Both the position numbers and the translations under genes were made by a program. The notes below the pieces were generated by a model. It ran no database searches, had not been told where the DNA came from, and saw only the letters and a program-made list of their open reading frames with translations. A stretch of 64,000 bases of DNA from Litomosoides sigmodontis (Eukaryota > Nematoda > Chromadorea > Rhabditida > Onchocercidae): assembly GCA_963070105.1 (NCBI GenBank), contig OY718806.1, positions 4,485,865 to 4,549,864 of the forward strand, written 5' to 3'. Below, in pieces: positions 11,977 through 26,627 of the stretch. Numbering within the stretch: position 1 is the first letter of the stretch; each line of letters begins with the position of its first letter.

Positions 11977-14481
11977 ATGAATGCAGATACGAGACTGGGT
12001 TTCATTACCTATCATTCTAGATTCTTGCAACGAAAATGGTTCACTGATGTGAAAATGAATAGGCTTTCATTCCTCAGAAAGAGTATGAATTCGAAATGCT
12101 GCCAGGCACTGCAAACTTCGAATCTTCATATTCATGATTGGGTTCTAGCTACACTCTGCCTCGTATTTTATTTATTGTTTACCATGAACTGTTGTGATGC
12201 TGACGAAAGTATTGCTGTGTTAGCAAATGATGTTAGTAGAGATGAAAAGAAGTTCCTAATTTACGACGTCAATTATGGGGAAGGATTTAACCTACGTCGT
12301 GATGTTTTTGTGAGGTAATTCAGAATCCACTTGTTTGTTGGCCGTTTTGTCTTCAATTTTTTCTTACCATTGTACCAACAAAGGGCTTAGAATTTTAATT
12401 GCAATAGTTTTACGGCTGTGCATAATTAAGTGTCAGAAGGAGTTCATTTGTATTTTTCTCTTTTATTACGTCAGAAAATATGGTTTCAATGTGAATTTAT
12501 AATTGTTCAAATGTTACTTTACAGAATAGCAAATGTAGTTAGAATTTTGCGCGAACATGGTTATAATTATGTGCTTGTACTACCTCCTTGGGGTGGTCTT
12601 TATCATTGGCGAAGACCTAACTTGAAAATACCTTGGTCGAAATTTTTCCATATTCAGAGCATCAATGAATTTGTTCCTGTAATTGAATTTCACACATTTT
12701 TGAAAGGTATACTTTCGGCTGTTTCCACGCTAAAAGAAAAGCCATTCTTACGTAAAAGTACATGATTTTTAAATGTAATATATTTAGCTGAAGTTGAATG
12801 CTGACATTTCAAAGTTATAGAAAATGGAAAAATCGGCGCCTTGAGGTTAAAACAGGAGAAGTTACATTATGCTGATAACAGTTCAACAAATCAGAGCCTT
12901 CATTTCTAGAAACGAATCACGATGCTATTGATGAAGTATTGTATTTGCAAGGCTATGCGGAAGGATGGACGGATGGAAAATATGAAATTAAATACGATCG
13001 GCGGAATTGCACTACTAATGATCTTCACTACAAATTTATTGATGGCTTTTGGTACGATTTCAGAATGTTAAAATTGACGAAAATATAAACTCCTTTCTAT
13101 ATATCAACTTTTTCGTGGAGACTTATCTTGAATTGAAAGTTGATGAGTTATTGCTAAATTTTCGCACTATTTACTTTTAAACTTCCCCAGAAATCAAATG
13201 TCAACCTTCATCTTCATTGATTTGTGTCATTTTTTTTAGGAAAGGCTGGTTTTTTGCCTTTGAAAATGTTTATGCTCGCAAATTTTCATGCATTTCAATT
13301 CAAGGCGACTCGGAGACACTAGCTAGCATGATTCAAAAAGATCATCATCATGCGAATTCATTGATGATTGATCGCGCAGAAACGGTGCTTCATTCACATT
13401 TTGGTGACTTTCATTACTGGGAAGCGAGACGTTCCATGCGTTACGCAAAGCATTTGCGTCTTATTGCTGATGAATTCAGGTAACCTAACGAATGAGAAAA
13501 GCAACGTAAATAAAAAAAAAATGTGTTGACTAGTGTGCTTCCTCTGAAAGAGTCCTTATGCAGTGTTTGGAATGGGAAAATTAAATGTCGCATTTGACGC
13601 TTCAACGTATTTTTCAAAGTTTTATCGTCTATTGAAGGCAAGAACGATTGAACTCGAATGATATAAGAGATAGAACTGTGCTTTCCGATTCATGGAAAAC
13701 AACGAGAAAGGTATGTTATTTGCTCATTACGTCAAAGGAAATCTTAAACGTTTGTTCAGCTGAACAAAAAAACTTTTCAGGAACACGGTGAAGCGCAAGG
13801 GGGGGACTATATATGTGTCCATTGGAGACGTCGTGATTTTGTGCGATCCCACAGTGCTGATATACCATCTATCAATGGCACTGTCGAGCAGGTTTCAGTG
13901 CTTGAATGTTAAGTTCATGGGAAGGCAGTTCCAAAATCAACAAGAATCTTTCATTCTAAATTTTGGGACCAAAAAATTAAGGAGAGATATCCATAACCTT
14001 TCCTTGTTTAACATAATCTTACATTTTGAAGATTGTTGTGATCCTGCGAAAAGAAAACCTCACCACTGTCTATTTATGTACTGATGCTCCACCTGCTGAA
14101 GTTACCACCCTTATCAGTCTCTTACCGTCCGATATACAAGTTGAACGATTCCTAAAGGACTCATTTTTGAACGATGGAGAAGTTTCCATAGTTGACCAGG
14201 TTTTATACTTTCCTGTCCTGATTTAAACTCATTTGCTAGCTTGAAATCTGATTAGCTTGCTAGCGTATTCAAATATCCCGTTGCAGTGGATATGCGCACA
14301 TGCCCGTTATTTTATCGGTACATATACATCAACCTTCTCCTATCGTATACAGGAGGACAGAGAAATTCTGGGATTCGAACCAGCGAAAACATTTAACAGA
14401 TTGTGTCCAGATGGTAACGACGATTGCGAAAAACCCGCTAAATGGACGATAGTTTATAAAGAACCATCTCATCGCTATTGA
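11977..14481 (+). CDS. pad-2: GDP-fucose protein O-fucosyltransferase 2
   Basis: Eight exons: 11977-12314, 12525-12706, 12910-13051, 13240-13479, 13638-13710, 13781-13891, 14032-14199 and 14287-14481. They total 1449 nt, or 482 aa plus stop. POFUT2 adds O-fucose to properly folded thrombospondin type-1 repeats in the ER. Family signatures appear in order: [20 protein letters not shown] (with the catalytic-region glutamate), [41 protein letters not shown], the GDP-fucose-binding CVHWRRRDF segment, and [16 protein letters not shown] with STFSYRI near the C terminus. A hydrophobic signal-anchor ([14 protein letters not shown]) precedes the catalytic domain. In-frame ATGs at 11977, 12055 and later are all possible starts; 12055 would give 456 aa, nearer the family's usual 430. 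C. elegans pad-2 is the expected orthologue. The gene ends about 200 bp from the convergent RPS2 gene. Confidence 0.94.
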
Positions 14482-14682
14482 TATATGTGTAATTAGACGA
14501 TTCCAATTCCTTACTTGTAACTGTGTGCCAATATGCAGAATCTACTTCTTTCAATATAAATTTATCAAAATCCCCCACACATTATTCAAGTGGTATTCAT
14601 GACATGCGAATTCATGACAAACTGTGACATACATATAATAATTTCTCAACAATCAACATTTAAAAAACAGTCAACGTCCTCA

Positions 14683-16295
<1,613 letters not shown>

Positions 16296-17870
16296 ATTGA
16301 ATAAATTCAACACTTCACAATTACCTGCAATGTAACACCTACTCGAGAGGATATATAGAATGAGACCAACGACTGAGTATGAACAAGTAAGAACGAAACT
16401 TTACAGAAGCATGAAGAAATGAATTACTTGCGCAATGAACAACACACAACATTTTTAATGTGCTAAGCCTTCTACCAGTACATTACATTGCTTCTTTTGC
16501 ACTCATTGATCATTGAAAGGCATCAAAAATTCATTGAAAGCTACTACCATATGCCTAATCGCTTTAGGACGATACAAAAATATTTTTTAATTAGAAACTA
16601 AAACACTATTTGAAATGAAAAATAGCTGCGAGAATGCGACGTATGGCTCAAAATTATATGACTTTTAATGCACACGCCCAAGACAAGAGGAAATCTTGTG
16701 TAAAAGAAACAATATAATATGAATTAAACGGCACCAAACAAAAATGAGTAGACGCAGTATCCTCAAAAAAATACGACAATGTCTAAAAACTGATATATAA
16801 CACCATTAACATATGAAGAATCAAGAGGTTGATTACGCATTGAAAAGATAAATGAAAGAGATCCAAATGGTAAGTGAAGCGTAATTTTGCACTATAGTGA
16901 ACAAAGAAGTTCCTCTTAATAAGAAAACTCATTAAGCGACGAAACTATAACACCAATGAATGTAAACGGTTGTAGAAAGTGGATCCTAGAAAGTAGTCTT
17001 GTAACGCTAGTTTGGAAGTTTTGGTAATTAGACGGGGCAACTCCTCAATCCTCAACTATCTTACTATACCAGTAGCTTCAACTTACCAAATCTCCTGTAA
17101 TCTGTATCGGCTGAAAACTATCCACCTCCAACACCTCAACCGAAAACTAGTCAGACAATTCCACGGGATGCACACTACCTAAAATCTGCCCTCCTCATTT
17201 TGCGACAATATGCATGGACAAGTGGAGAGAGTACGTGTGGAAAGGAAAGACGGTAGACGACGAGGTGAAAAGTTGAGAAGAGTGGTTGGCAGGAGAAAGA
17301 CACGCGACTATTGGATGTGTCGGGTTATGCCGGCTGGTAGTTGACGTGGCTGGAGGGAGTGGCGTTGATGGGCCGCGAGATTGGCAAATTCAGAATTCAC
17401 TATGCCTCGCCACTATGCGTTGTTCTGATTCTAGGACGCTTTGCACCGCTTCGTTTTCCTTCCGGAAACTCGCAAAAACGCAGCACAGTTCGTTTGTGAC
17501 ACTAGTCTACAAATAAATTCGAAATGTTTGAACGAAATCTGAGAATTTATGGGAATGAATTGAGGATGGACAGTCTTTATTAGTGTGCCATGTAAATGCG
17601 TTAGTCCTATGGGCTCTCTTTTGACCAACATATTTTGGAATTTAATGTTAAAACCGGTTAAGTCCAAGTTGGTGAATTCTGGAGGTCATAGAGTGTTTTG
17701 TGTTTCTTGATCATTTTTGCACAATGGAATACATAATGCCACTTGGCATAATATATAATGCTCCGCTATGATATTATGAAAACATGGCAAACAATAACTT
17801 CCTTAAAGTGCAGTATGTTCGTCTTCCTTTTCAGGTAATTTTATATTCATAAGCTCTGTTAACGACAGCA
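16296..17870. other. Shared upstream region of rps-2 and HYOU1
   Basis: The two genes diverge from this 1.6-kb interval. About 17150-17480 is purine-rich and the most GC-rich part, consistent with a promoter. It includes the exact sequence TGACGTGG at 17342-17349. No convincing exon was found. Confidence 0.5.
17342..17349 (+). promoter_or_regulatory. Exact match to the unfolded-protein-response element upstream of HYOU1
   Basis: TGACGTGG is the core UPRE recognised by XBP1 and ATF6-type bZIP factors. It lies about 520 bp upstream of the start codon of HYOU1, an ER chaperone known in animals to be induced by ER stress. An 8-mer can occur by chance, so the assignment rests on its placement. 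Confidence 0.4.
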
Positions 17871-20800
17871 ATGAACCACAAATGTACATTTCTTTGCGTA
17901 GCGACTGTCATCAGCATATTCTATACTTCGGTATCGGGTTAGTTCCAAATTACTTATACCATAAAGAAAGGAAGCTTCTGTGATTTAAGAGAATGGAAAA
18001 GCAAAATATCCATTTGACCTGCAAGAGCAGGCTACTTTTTATGTGAAAAGTTCATTTTCGAGGGCATAACTACGGTTCACCGGCAGAACGACATCTTTCT
18101 GGTAGTACCAAGTAATATTCTCGTATGATTTCAACAAGCATTGTGAGTTTAAGGTCAAAAAAACTATCATTCCCTTACCAGTAGCATCAAAAATGACTGA
18201 ATCATATGAAATGAAAATAAATAAACTGTTAATTTTACCGCAAAGTAAAGCCAAAAAGTTGTGGGCTTCCAAAAACTTCAGCTGAAACTTAGTTTATATA
18301 CCACAACAAACAAGTCATGTGGCTTTCTAATGCAAATGTTATAAGTTGAAGTTTTGTCTCAGTTATAAATTTTTCTGCATATTCTTTGTGACGAATTTTT
18401 ACCTTTGCAGATGCATCGCTTGCAGCTATGTCGATAGATTTTGGTTCTCAGTGGATCAAAATGGCTTTGGTAAAACCAGGTGTACCGATGGAAATGGTGC
18501 TGAATGAAGAAGCACGTAGGAAAACACCGAACTTAATTATTATTAAGGATAACGAACGTCTGTTTGGTGATGCAGCACTGGCTTATGTGAGTCTTTCGTG
18601 TGCAGAATTTTTGGAAATTGTTTTTCTGATTTATTTGCAAATAAAAGAAGTGGTAATACTCATCGAAAGTAAGATACTTCTCCATTCTATTATGTATGTC
18701 GTGTTTTAGAAGTAGATTTTACTTTGAAGACTGATTTTCCATCGCGTGCATTAATTTATATGAAAGTACATTCTTTGTATGGAAGTCCATCATTTTGCAA
18801 ACTTTTTAGGCTGTTAAATACGCAAGAAATTCGTTTTCTCATTTGGTAGATCTTTTGGGTAAGAAAATGGACAATCCAGTTGTTTCACTCTACAAAGAGC
18901 GATTTCCACATCTGAAATTCATTTTGGATAGCACCAGAGACGTCATGCAGTTCGATGTGTAAATGTTATTTATTTCTTAAGTGTCAGAGACATTACTTCA
19001 TGTTTAAGAAACCTTAAGTCAAGAGACATTTTGAGGTCAACGCATATTTGGTACATATATGCGTATGTGAGTGTAATAGCTGTTTATTCATTTTTTTCAA
19101 ATAATTTAATGAGAAATATGGAACTAAGTTGATTTCTGTCGAAACTTTTATAGAGATGGCGAGACTTACAGTGTTGAGTCTATGGTGGCAATGATTTTGA
19201 GGCGGTGTCGGGAAGTGGTTGAGAAGTTTGCGAAGCAGTCTGTAAAGGATGTGGTTATTACAGTTCCAGTGTTTTTCAATCAAGCAGAACGACGTGCTCT
19301 AGTTGCGGCAGCTGAAATCGCCGAACTGAATTTGCTTCAAGTGCGGTTTGATTTTAAGTAACTTGTTTTTTCAATTACCTTAAGCAATCTGTTTCCATTT
19401 TTCTTTAGATCTTGATAACTGTTTGCAGAGTTGATTTTAAGAGATTCATGGGTCTTATTTTTTATTTTCGTTATCTTTAGTTGATGAATGATCATACCGC
19501 TGCTGGTTTAAACTATGGTGCATTTCGAAGGAAAGAAATTGCCGAAAGGGCACAAACTTTATTAATTTATGATGTTGGAGCAACAAAAGTTACTGCTTCA
19601 GTGTTAGAATATGTATTAGTTGAGGAAAAGAAACGAGGTGAAAAGGATCCAGTTATGACGACGTTGGGAGTCGGGTAATTTTAAAGAAATAATTGATGTC
19701 AAGTTTTAATGCTAACGCGCATATTTAGTAATTTTGAGGGACCGACGTCATTTTTTTTCAAATGTGTGGTTTTACAGCTATAACCGCATGGTTGGTGGCT
19801 TTGAAATTACACAGAGGCTGCGTGATATCTTCGTAGACGAATTTCGCAAAACGAAAAAGACCAAAACCGATATAACCGAAAATCCGCGCTCTATGGCGAA
19901 AATGTTGCAAGAGGCAGAGCGTGTCAAAATTGTATGTTTTCCTGAAAGTGATTCTAGGTATTTCAAGTAATCATAAGGGGCAGTCCTATTCCACCGGAAG
20001 GAAATAACCAGGCAGTGGTAATAATTCAATTTAACTTTTTTATGCAGGTGCTTTCGGCAAATGCAAATTTCACTGCGCAGATCGAAAATGTCCATGAAGA
20101 ACAGGATTTTACTATGTCAGTGACCAGGACAATGCTGGAAGATGCAATAAGAGACCTGGAAGTAAAATTAGTACAGCCTGTTGTGGATGCTTTGAAAATG
20201 GCTGACCTGCCACCGGAGAAGGTTTAGCTTTCCTGTTTCATTTTTTTTGCAGTATGACCTTTACCTAATTGGGAACTGTTCCTAACTTTTGTATGCACGT
20301 AGTATTTTGTGTTTCCAGGTCAGTCAGGTAGTGTTGATGGGTGGTGGAAGTCGCGTTCCCTTAATTCAAGAATTTGTTCAGAAATTCTTTAAAAAGTAAA
20401 GAATTCTTCATTTAAAATTATATTTCATGTGTTATGATTTTCTCGCTACAAAGTTTTTGGTCTTATTAAGATTTTTCATTGATTCATTTGGAGGAAAGAG
20501 TTGGGGAAATTCTTGAATACTGATGAAGCAATTGCAATGGGCGCAGTTTACCAAGCAGCGCATCTCAGTAAGGGCTTCAAAGTTAAGAAGTTCGATGTAC
20601 GTGATTTGCAGATATTCCCTATAGAGGTGAGTCAAATTTTTTGTTATTTTGTTGGCATTATTTATAAAATTAAGGCTTACTGTCTGTAGATCAGATAATC
20701 ATAAGACAAACGACCTCAAAACTCTATGTTTATCAAAATTTTACCTTTATTATTTTGTTTAAGGTTGATTTTGTTAGTGCGCATAGTAAGGACGAAACAG

Positions 20801-23787
20801 GTGCAAAACGATTAATACGCCGACCAATATATCCAATAAAATCGTTTATACCATCTCCTAAAAAAGTTTTGTCGTTCACTTCATTTACGGAAGACTTTTC
20901 CATAAATGTTAATTATGGAGAAATGCGGCAGCTTAGCTCAGATCAGCTTATGTAGGTGATTTAAGCTTTACTGTTTACTTAAATCAGTATCCTAAGAAAT
21001 TTACTCTTTTTCAAACAACCTTGCAAATTATGTGATTTAATCTACAAGTTTTTAAAAAGTTGTGCTTTATGACATTATTGGATGTTTTAGCGAATTTGGC
21101 TCACTTAATATTAGTGAAATTAAAATAGGTGGCATTACGGATGTGTATGTAAAGGAAACAACAAAAGAAGGCACTATTTTCAAGGTAGTTTTTTAATCCA
21201 CTTCTGATGTGCTTGGTTTTCATATTTTATGTGGCATTATAATTTTAATGAACAAATGTGCTCAAATAATTGGACAAGATTGTCTCACGGCATGGTCAGC
21301 TTCGGGAAAACGCTTTACAGTTACGTCAATTATAAATTTGTAAATTTAATAAAAATTATCGATTTGGTTTTTAGGGAATAAAAACACACTTCGATTTGGA
21401 TAACTCGGGAATTTTGCATGTCGATGGAGCCGAAATGTTGTTAGAACAACCGTCAAAAGCCGAATCTACATTTGCTTGTTAGTTGGTTTTTTATACGAAG
21501 TAGTGAAAACCTTATTTTTAACAAATATTTCTACTGCTTTCATATAAAATTCCTTCACTACATTGCATTTATATACATCTATCTTATTTTTTGCAGCACT
21601 TGCTGGAAAAATTACTGGATTGTTTTCATCAAATAATAAAATGGATGAAGCTGACGAAAAAAACCAGGAAAATGTGAAATCTGAAGAAATAAACGACAAA
21701 AGTCATAGTACTGTTGATCCAACGGAAAATCGAACTAAAACCGAAGAGCCAGTAAGCGACAACGTCAGTCCATCGTTATTTACATAGATTAATTTAGTTT
21801 ATCAGCAACTGTAGTACAAAATTGCACTAATTTCGTGCAAATTTTTTTTATTTTTTAATGAAGAAACGTCAAATTCTTTGCAGGTAACGGTCAGGCCAGC
21901 CGAAGCAAATAAAGTATGTTATCATAGTTATTACTTATGTAATGGTATCCGTATTCTTTGATTTTTTGAAGATATGAATATATTGTTGTTTTCTCTTGCA
22001 AATTCATTTACTGACTTTTTCGAGTAATAAACTGGCATTCTTTGTGAATAGAGCTTATTTAATCACTCTTTTAGATTTAGTTTAATACGAAGGCTGAAAA
22101 GCCTGGTTTGTCGTCTTTTTTTTTTTATCTGGATTTGCCTGGTTTATTAATAAACTGGCTTCGTCCCAGAGAGGGTAGAGCTATGAATTAAATTCAAATC
22201 ATTCAAACCTTAAATTATGAAATACTTTTTTTCTTCAAGATGATGCAGTGTTTTCATTTTAGACAGCTACAAATGTGGTAGAAACACGACTAGACGAAAA
22301 GCTTCAGCAAATCAAGATTTCTCTGAACTTGATGGAGAGTATGTTGGATGTCCTGCCAATTTCTAGCAGTGAAATTATTGCTGTGAAGAACAGGTGATTT
22401 TGACGAGATATCAATCTGTATTTCACTTAGGTCGATTGGAACTTTGTCATTCTATTTCATTTTAACTTCCAGAAATATGAGTTTCAAATTGGTCGAGTAT
22501 GAGTTTCAGGATTACTGAGTTTGAGAGGAAAGAAAAGGAGAAAGCGATTCGTGAAGAAGCACATCACGATCTTGAATCGCTAGCTGTTGATCTTAGCGAC
22601 AAACTTACGCAGGATGAATTCATTGTAATGATCTTTTTGCTTGTTTTCAAGTAACTACATTTGAAACAAATGATCACTGAACTATCCGAAGTTCATTACA
22701 GCGTTTTTTAACTGCCGATGAGCACACCGCCTTGCAAAAAGAGGTATCTCAAGTAAAGACGTGGTTGGAAGAGGATGTTGACATTAATACTCCAACAGCT
22801 GAATTTGTGCGAAATAAGAAGACTATCGATGAATTGCTTCAGCCGGTTAAAGTTCGAATAACAGAGGAACAGGTAACTTGTGTTCTTTTAAAAAAAAACT
22901 ACAAACCATTGAACACCTTCCCATTTAATATTTTTGCTATTGCAGGAGCGTCCTGCAGTGGTGACTGAATTGAATGCAATGTTTAACCATACAGAAATGT
23001 TTTTGCTTCTTGCACAAAACCTTACTGAAACTGAGGTGTTTACAGAAGTTGAAGTCAATACTTTGAGCAAATTACTGGATGAAACTAAGGTATGCAAATT
23101 AACTATCTAATACTGATATTTGAATTTCTTGACTTGAGAAGCGGAAAAGTTGTGGAAAACGCTAAATTAGGAGTGATGGAATGAATTGCAGTACCTATGG
23201 ATTGTTTTATGTAAATTATAGGATTGGCTTACTGCGAAAATGGAGTTGCAGAATAAATTAAAACCAACTGACTTACCAGCGCTCCCAGTCAGTGAGGGGA
23301 AAGAAAAGGTCAGTATTAATACATGGTAAAATGAACTTAATGATTTCAATTCCAGAAATAAAACATGATGTCTTTATCTTCAGGAACGGAATTCTCGAAA
23401 CGAAACTATTTTTTAGGTTAAAACTTGGTTAGTAAAGTTTACAATAACAGCAGTAATTTTACAGAAGTCATTCTCGTAAATAGTTTTAATGCAATGGTTT
23501 AATTTCAGTTAATGTCGCTTGATCGTGAAGTAAAATATTTATTAAATAAAATGAAATTTGCGAAACCAAAACTTAAGAAGGAAGAAAAAACTAAGGAAAC
23601 AACTTCTGCAAGCAATGAAACAGTACGGGAAACAATAGAGGAACTAAGGACAGCTTCGGAAGAGAAATCAAGTGAAGCGTCAGTGGATGCTCAACCTCTC
23701 GATGACATAGGTGATGTGAAGAAAGACGAGAAATTGAAAGACGATGAACAAAAAGGCAGTGCACCACATGATGGTTCCGAGCTTTAG
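17871..23787 (+). CDS. Hypoxia up-regulated protein 1 (GRP170/HYOU1), ER Hsp110-type chaperone
   Basis: Twenty exons: 17871-17937, 18411-18586, 18810-18958, 19154-19340, 19481-19674, 19778-19931, 20048-20221, 20319-20395, 20494-20626, 20764-20951, 21091-21184, 21375-21477, 21597-21751, 21884-21913, 22263-22393, 22510-22624, 22702-22872, 22946-23089, 23222-23308 and 23509-23787. They total 2808 nt, or 935 aa plus stop. Exon 1 is a signal peptide ([18 protein letters not shown]). The Hsp70 ATPase domain follows: [65 protein letters not shown] and [16 protein letters not shown]. Then come the substrate-binding domain, an acidic Lys/Glu-rich loop (exon 13) and a long helical C-terminal domain. 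The protein folds secretory cargo and acts as nucleotide-exchange factor for BiP. It ends in GSEL rather than (N/K)DEL. C. elegans T14G8.3 is the likely orthologue. Confidence 0.95.
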
Positions 23788-23851
23788 TGTTTCTTTATTT
23801 TAAATTTTCATAATTTATAGTCTTATTTATTTGTTATTGTTTTGATCATTG

Positions 23852-23857
23852 AATAAA
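23852..23857 (+). promoter_or_regulatory. Polyadenylation signal of HYOU1
   Basis: A canonical AATAAA lies 65 nt after the HYOU1 stop codon, a usual distance for a nematode 3' UTR. Confidence 0.6.
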
Positions 23858-25551
23858 TAAGTGCATGTAAGTGATATTTTGTTTTGTTCTGCCTCACTGA
23901 ATAAGCGATTTAATCGGATTAACGGGATTTGCTGTTCCATTGTTCTTGAAAATTCCAACTCTTTCTGAACTGATGAGATATAGTTATCGTTATCGAAAAC
24001 GAGCCATTCATATGTGTTTTGTGTTGTGATGATATCTGAGTAGTTACCTTCTTTTTTGTTCATTCATTTGTTTTTTCCCCTTTTATTTTAGTTATTGTTT
24101 CTTTTCTTGTTACAAGTTGTTTTTTGACTGGAATATTTCATTCCAGTTTGCTTTTTCTTAGCGCCCGTGTTTTTTCTATAAAATTTTGGCTCCATTCATC
24201 TGTGATTTACTGTATCTTGTATGGTTGGTTGTAATAATGTTCATGATAGAGAGTAGTTTGAAGTTATATGAGATATACTCTCTGAGATCCCTTACAGTGT
24301 TTTGGATAGAATGTCGGGTATTGTAAAACTGATGAAGCAGTGCTTAGAAGACGCTATCTTATAAAAATTCACAAAACTTTTTTGATCTGGATCGTCTTTC
24401 TGCTCTATAAATTTAATTTTTAAGAAGAGTTGAGTTTTTGGTCCACGTTTTCGCCTTTCTTGTGTATCTTTGGATATTAATGGCTTTAATTGGATATTTA
24501 AATTAGTGTTTATAGAATACCTATCTTCTTTAAGGGAACGTCATAATTCCAGCTGTTTTTTAGTCTTTTGCTGGAGTTTTTGAACATAATTGTGCTATTG
24601 CGTTTGGTAGCTTTTGGGCTGCCAAACTTTTTAAATTTCCCTGGCCTTTGACTTTTCCAAACTGGTGTGGATTGCTGTATCCTGCGAATTGTGTAAGCAT
24701 GTGCTGGAAGTGGGATACCAAAATCTGGGTAATGCGTACGTTGTCCATTCGAATGAATATCGAAGGAAACTCTAAAAATGGCAAACAGCTGCAATAAATG
24801 CATTTGAGCTGATGACCATTGTTACGTAAGATCTACGGCTGTTAGAAAATTGCAGTCTGTTATGGATCTCTTGCTGTGCAACATGTTCGTCATCCAGCAA
24901 ACAAATCATTAGCAGTTGAACATATATATATATATACTACAATGCTACCTGCTGGTGGTCAACTTGGTATGGCAAATTGTGCTGAAGTTGCTCGGAAATG
25001 TCCATGGAAACATCAATCTTCCGACTTAATAATGCTTGCTGGATACATGTAAATCCCGGGAAAATGTTCCCAAACTGCAATAATAAGAACAGGTTCGTTA
25101 AGGCCCATGTGCTTTACAATTTCACGAGGTGTGGAAGTTAATCGGCTTTGTGGCTGTGGAATGAAGAACGATGTGAAAAATAGGTGGAAAGGTGAATCGC
25201 ATCAGTTCAGAGCATAGTATTTCATTAATTCTGACACTACCGAAAGAGGCTATTCAAACTACGTGAGGATTTTCAAGTAAACGGAATCGCAGGAAAGCGA
25301 TTCGCGAGCAAACATACGGATACTCGTTCGCTCTGCCTCGTGTAACTATAGGAAGGGAAGGGAGGTGAAAGTGAACCCATCCCCCTGCTCGTCGCGTCAT
25401 CTCGAGATCTCCTCCCCCTAACCTTCCAATTCAATGGTGCACCAAGACATACGTACTTATCCTTTCGAAACCCATCCCAACTTCCCCATCTCGATCGACC
25501 CCTCCTTTGATCATGCTATCTTCTTCCATCTTCCATCAAGCTATCAAGTAT

Positions 25552-25586
25552 ACACGCACACACACACTCACACACACACACACACA

Positions 25587-25659
<73 letters not shown>
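25552..25659. repeat. (CA)n microsatellite
   Basis: About 108 bp of almost uninterrupted CA dinucleotides, with two CACACTCA interruptions near its left end. An open frame through it (His/Thr alternation) is not a gene. Confidence 0.97.
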
Positions 25660-25661
<2 letters not shown>

Positions 25662-26525
25662 AGTCTCTTCGCAACATCACTGCTAATTGTTGTGGGAGGC
25701 TGATTTATGAACGCTAATAAAGGTATGTATGTAAATTTTTTTTGCCTATCACAGCAAACACGCAGTGGTATTTGTTCCCTCCATTACCTCTTTAGCTAAA
25801 TTGTTTAGACATGGATTGGGGGTGCTTGGCGCCTACCTTATTATTACCAATAACATTTATTAATTGTCCACTAATTTCCATAAATCACATCGGTGCTCGT
25901 TGAGCACCGTACTATCATTTCATCAAATCATTCATAATTAAGCACTTCTCTTGCTAAATTTGTTGCGAAAGTGTTACATTTTAATAAATTTTCACTTGAA
26001 ATTGATTTGAATTAATCTAGTTTACTTATGGAGTGGGACATTCTGAGCACAATCCTTTCTCCAATTAACCGTTAACGACCATCATTGCAGTTTGTTTAAA
26101 ACATATCTTCCTTTAAATGAAATCCCTATAGCATGCGACATTTAGATGTAGTCGTCTGTCAGTACGCGCGTTCGATTTACGTCCACGTATTTATAATGCA
26201 ATCTTAGGGTAACAGATAACCGTTCCACTACGCTCGTGTGGTGAGGTCAAAGCACAGTTCAATTAGTTTTGAAAGAAGGACTCCGTATTTGCAGTGAAAT
26301 AAAATCAAAATAGCTGTTACTTTAGTCAACGTATGGAATTTTCTCGAGATTTCACATCACAGCGAGAAATTTCGTTTGCGCAATATTCTCATATCAAAGT
26401 TTTTGTACTACTTCGTTCAGATTTTTTTGCACTTTCTATGAACATGACCTTTTCATTATTTGCTGGCCACTTCACGTACTGAACAACGCCTCAAAAGTGC
26501 TATCCTATATTACTTACAAAATAAT

Positions 26526-26627
26526 CTACTTCGTGGGGAACCAGACCAAATTGAAAATTTCTAAAAATGCAATAAGCTAGCTTGACGCCTACTTCATGGG
26601 GAGCCAGGCCAAATTGAGAATTTCTAA
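26526..26627. repeat. Imperfect two-copy tandem repeat, 63-bp period
   Basis: A segment of about 38 bp beginning CTACTTCGTGGGGAACCAG is repeated 63 bp later as CTACTTCATGGGGAGCCAG and continues in parallel through AAATTGARAATTTCTAA, with only a handful of mismatches. Confidence 0.8.

Noticed and set aside
19778..20095. 105-codon minus-strand frame
   Set aside because: It is antisense to two well-supported HYOU1 exons.
25434..25703. 89-codon open frame through the CA tract
   Set aside because: The protein is almost only alternating His and Thr from the microsatellite; no gene context.
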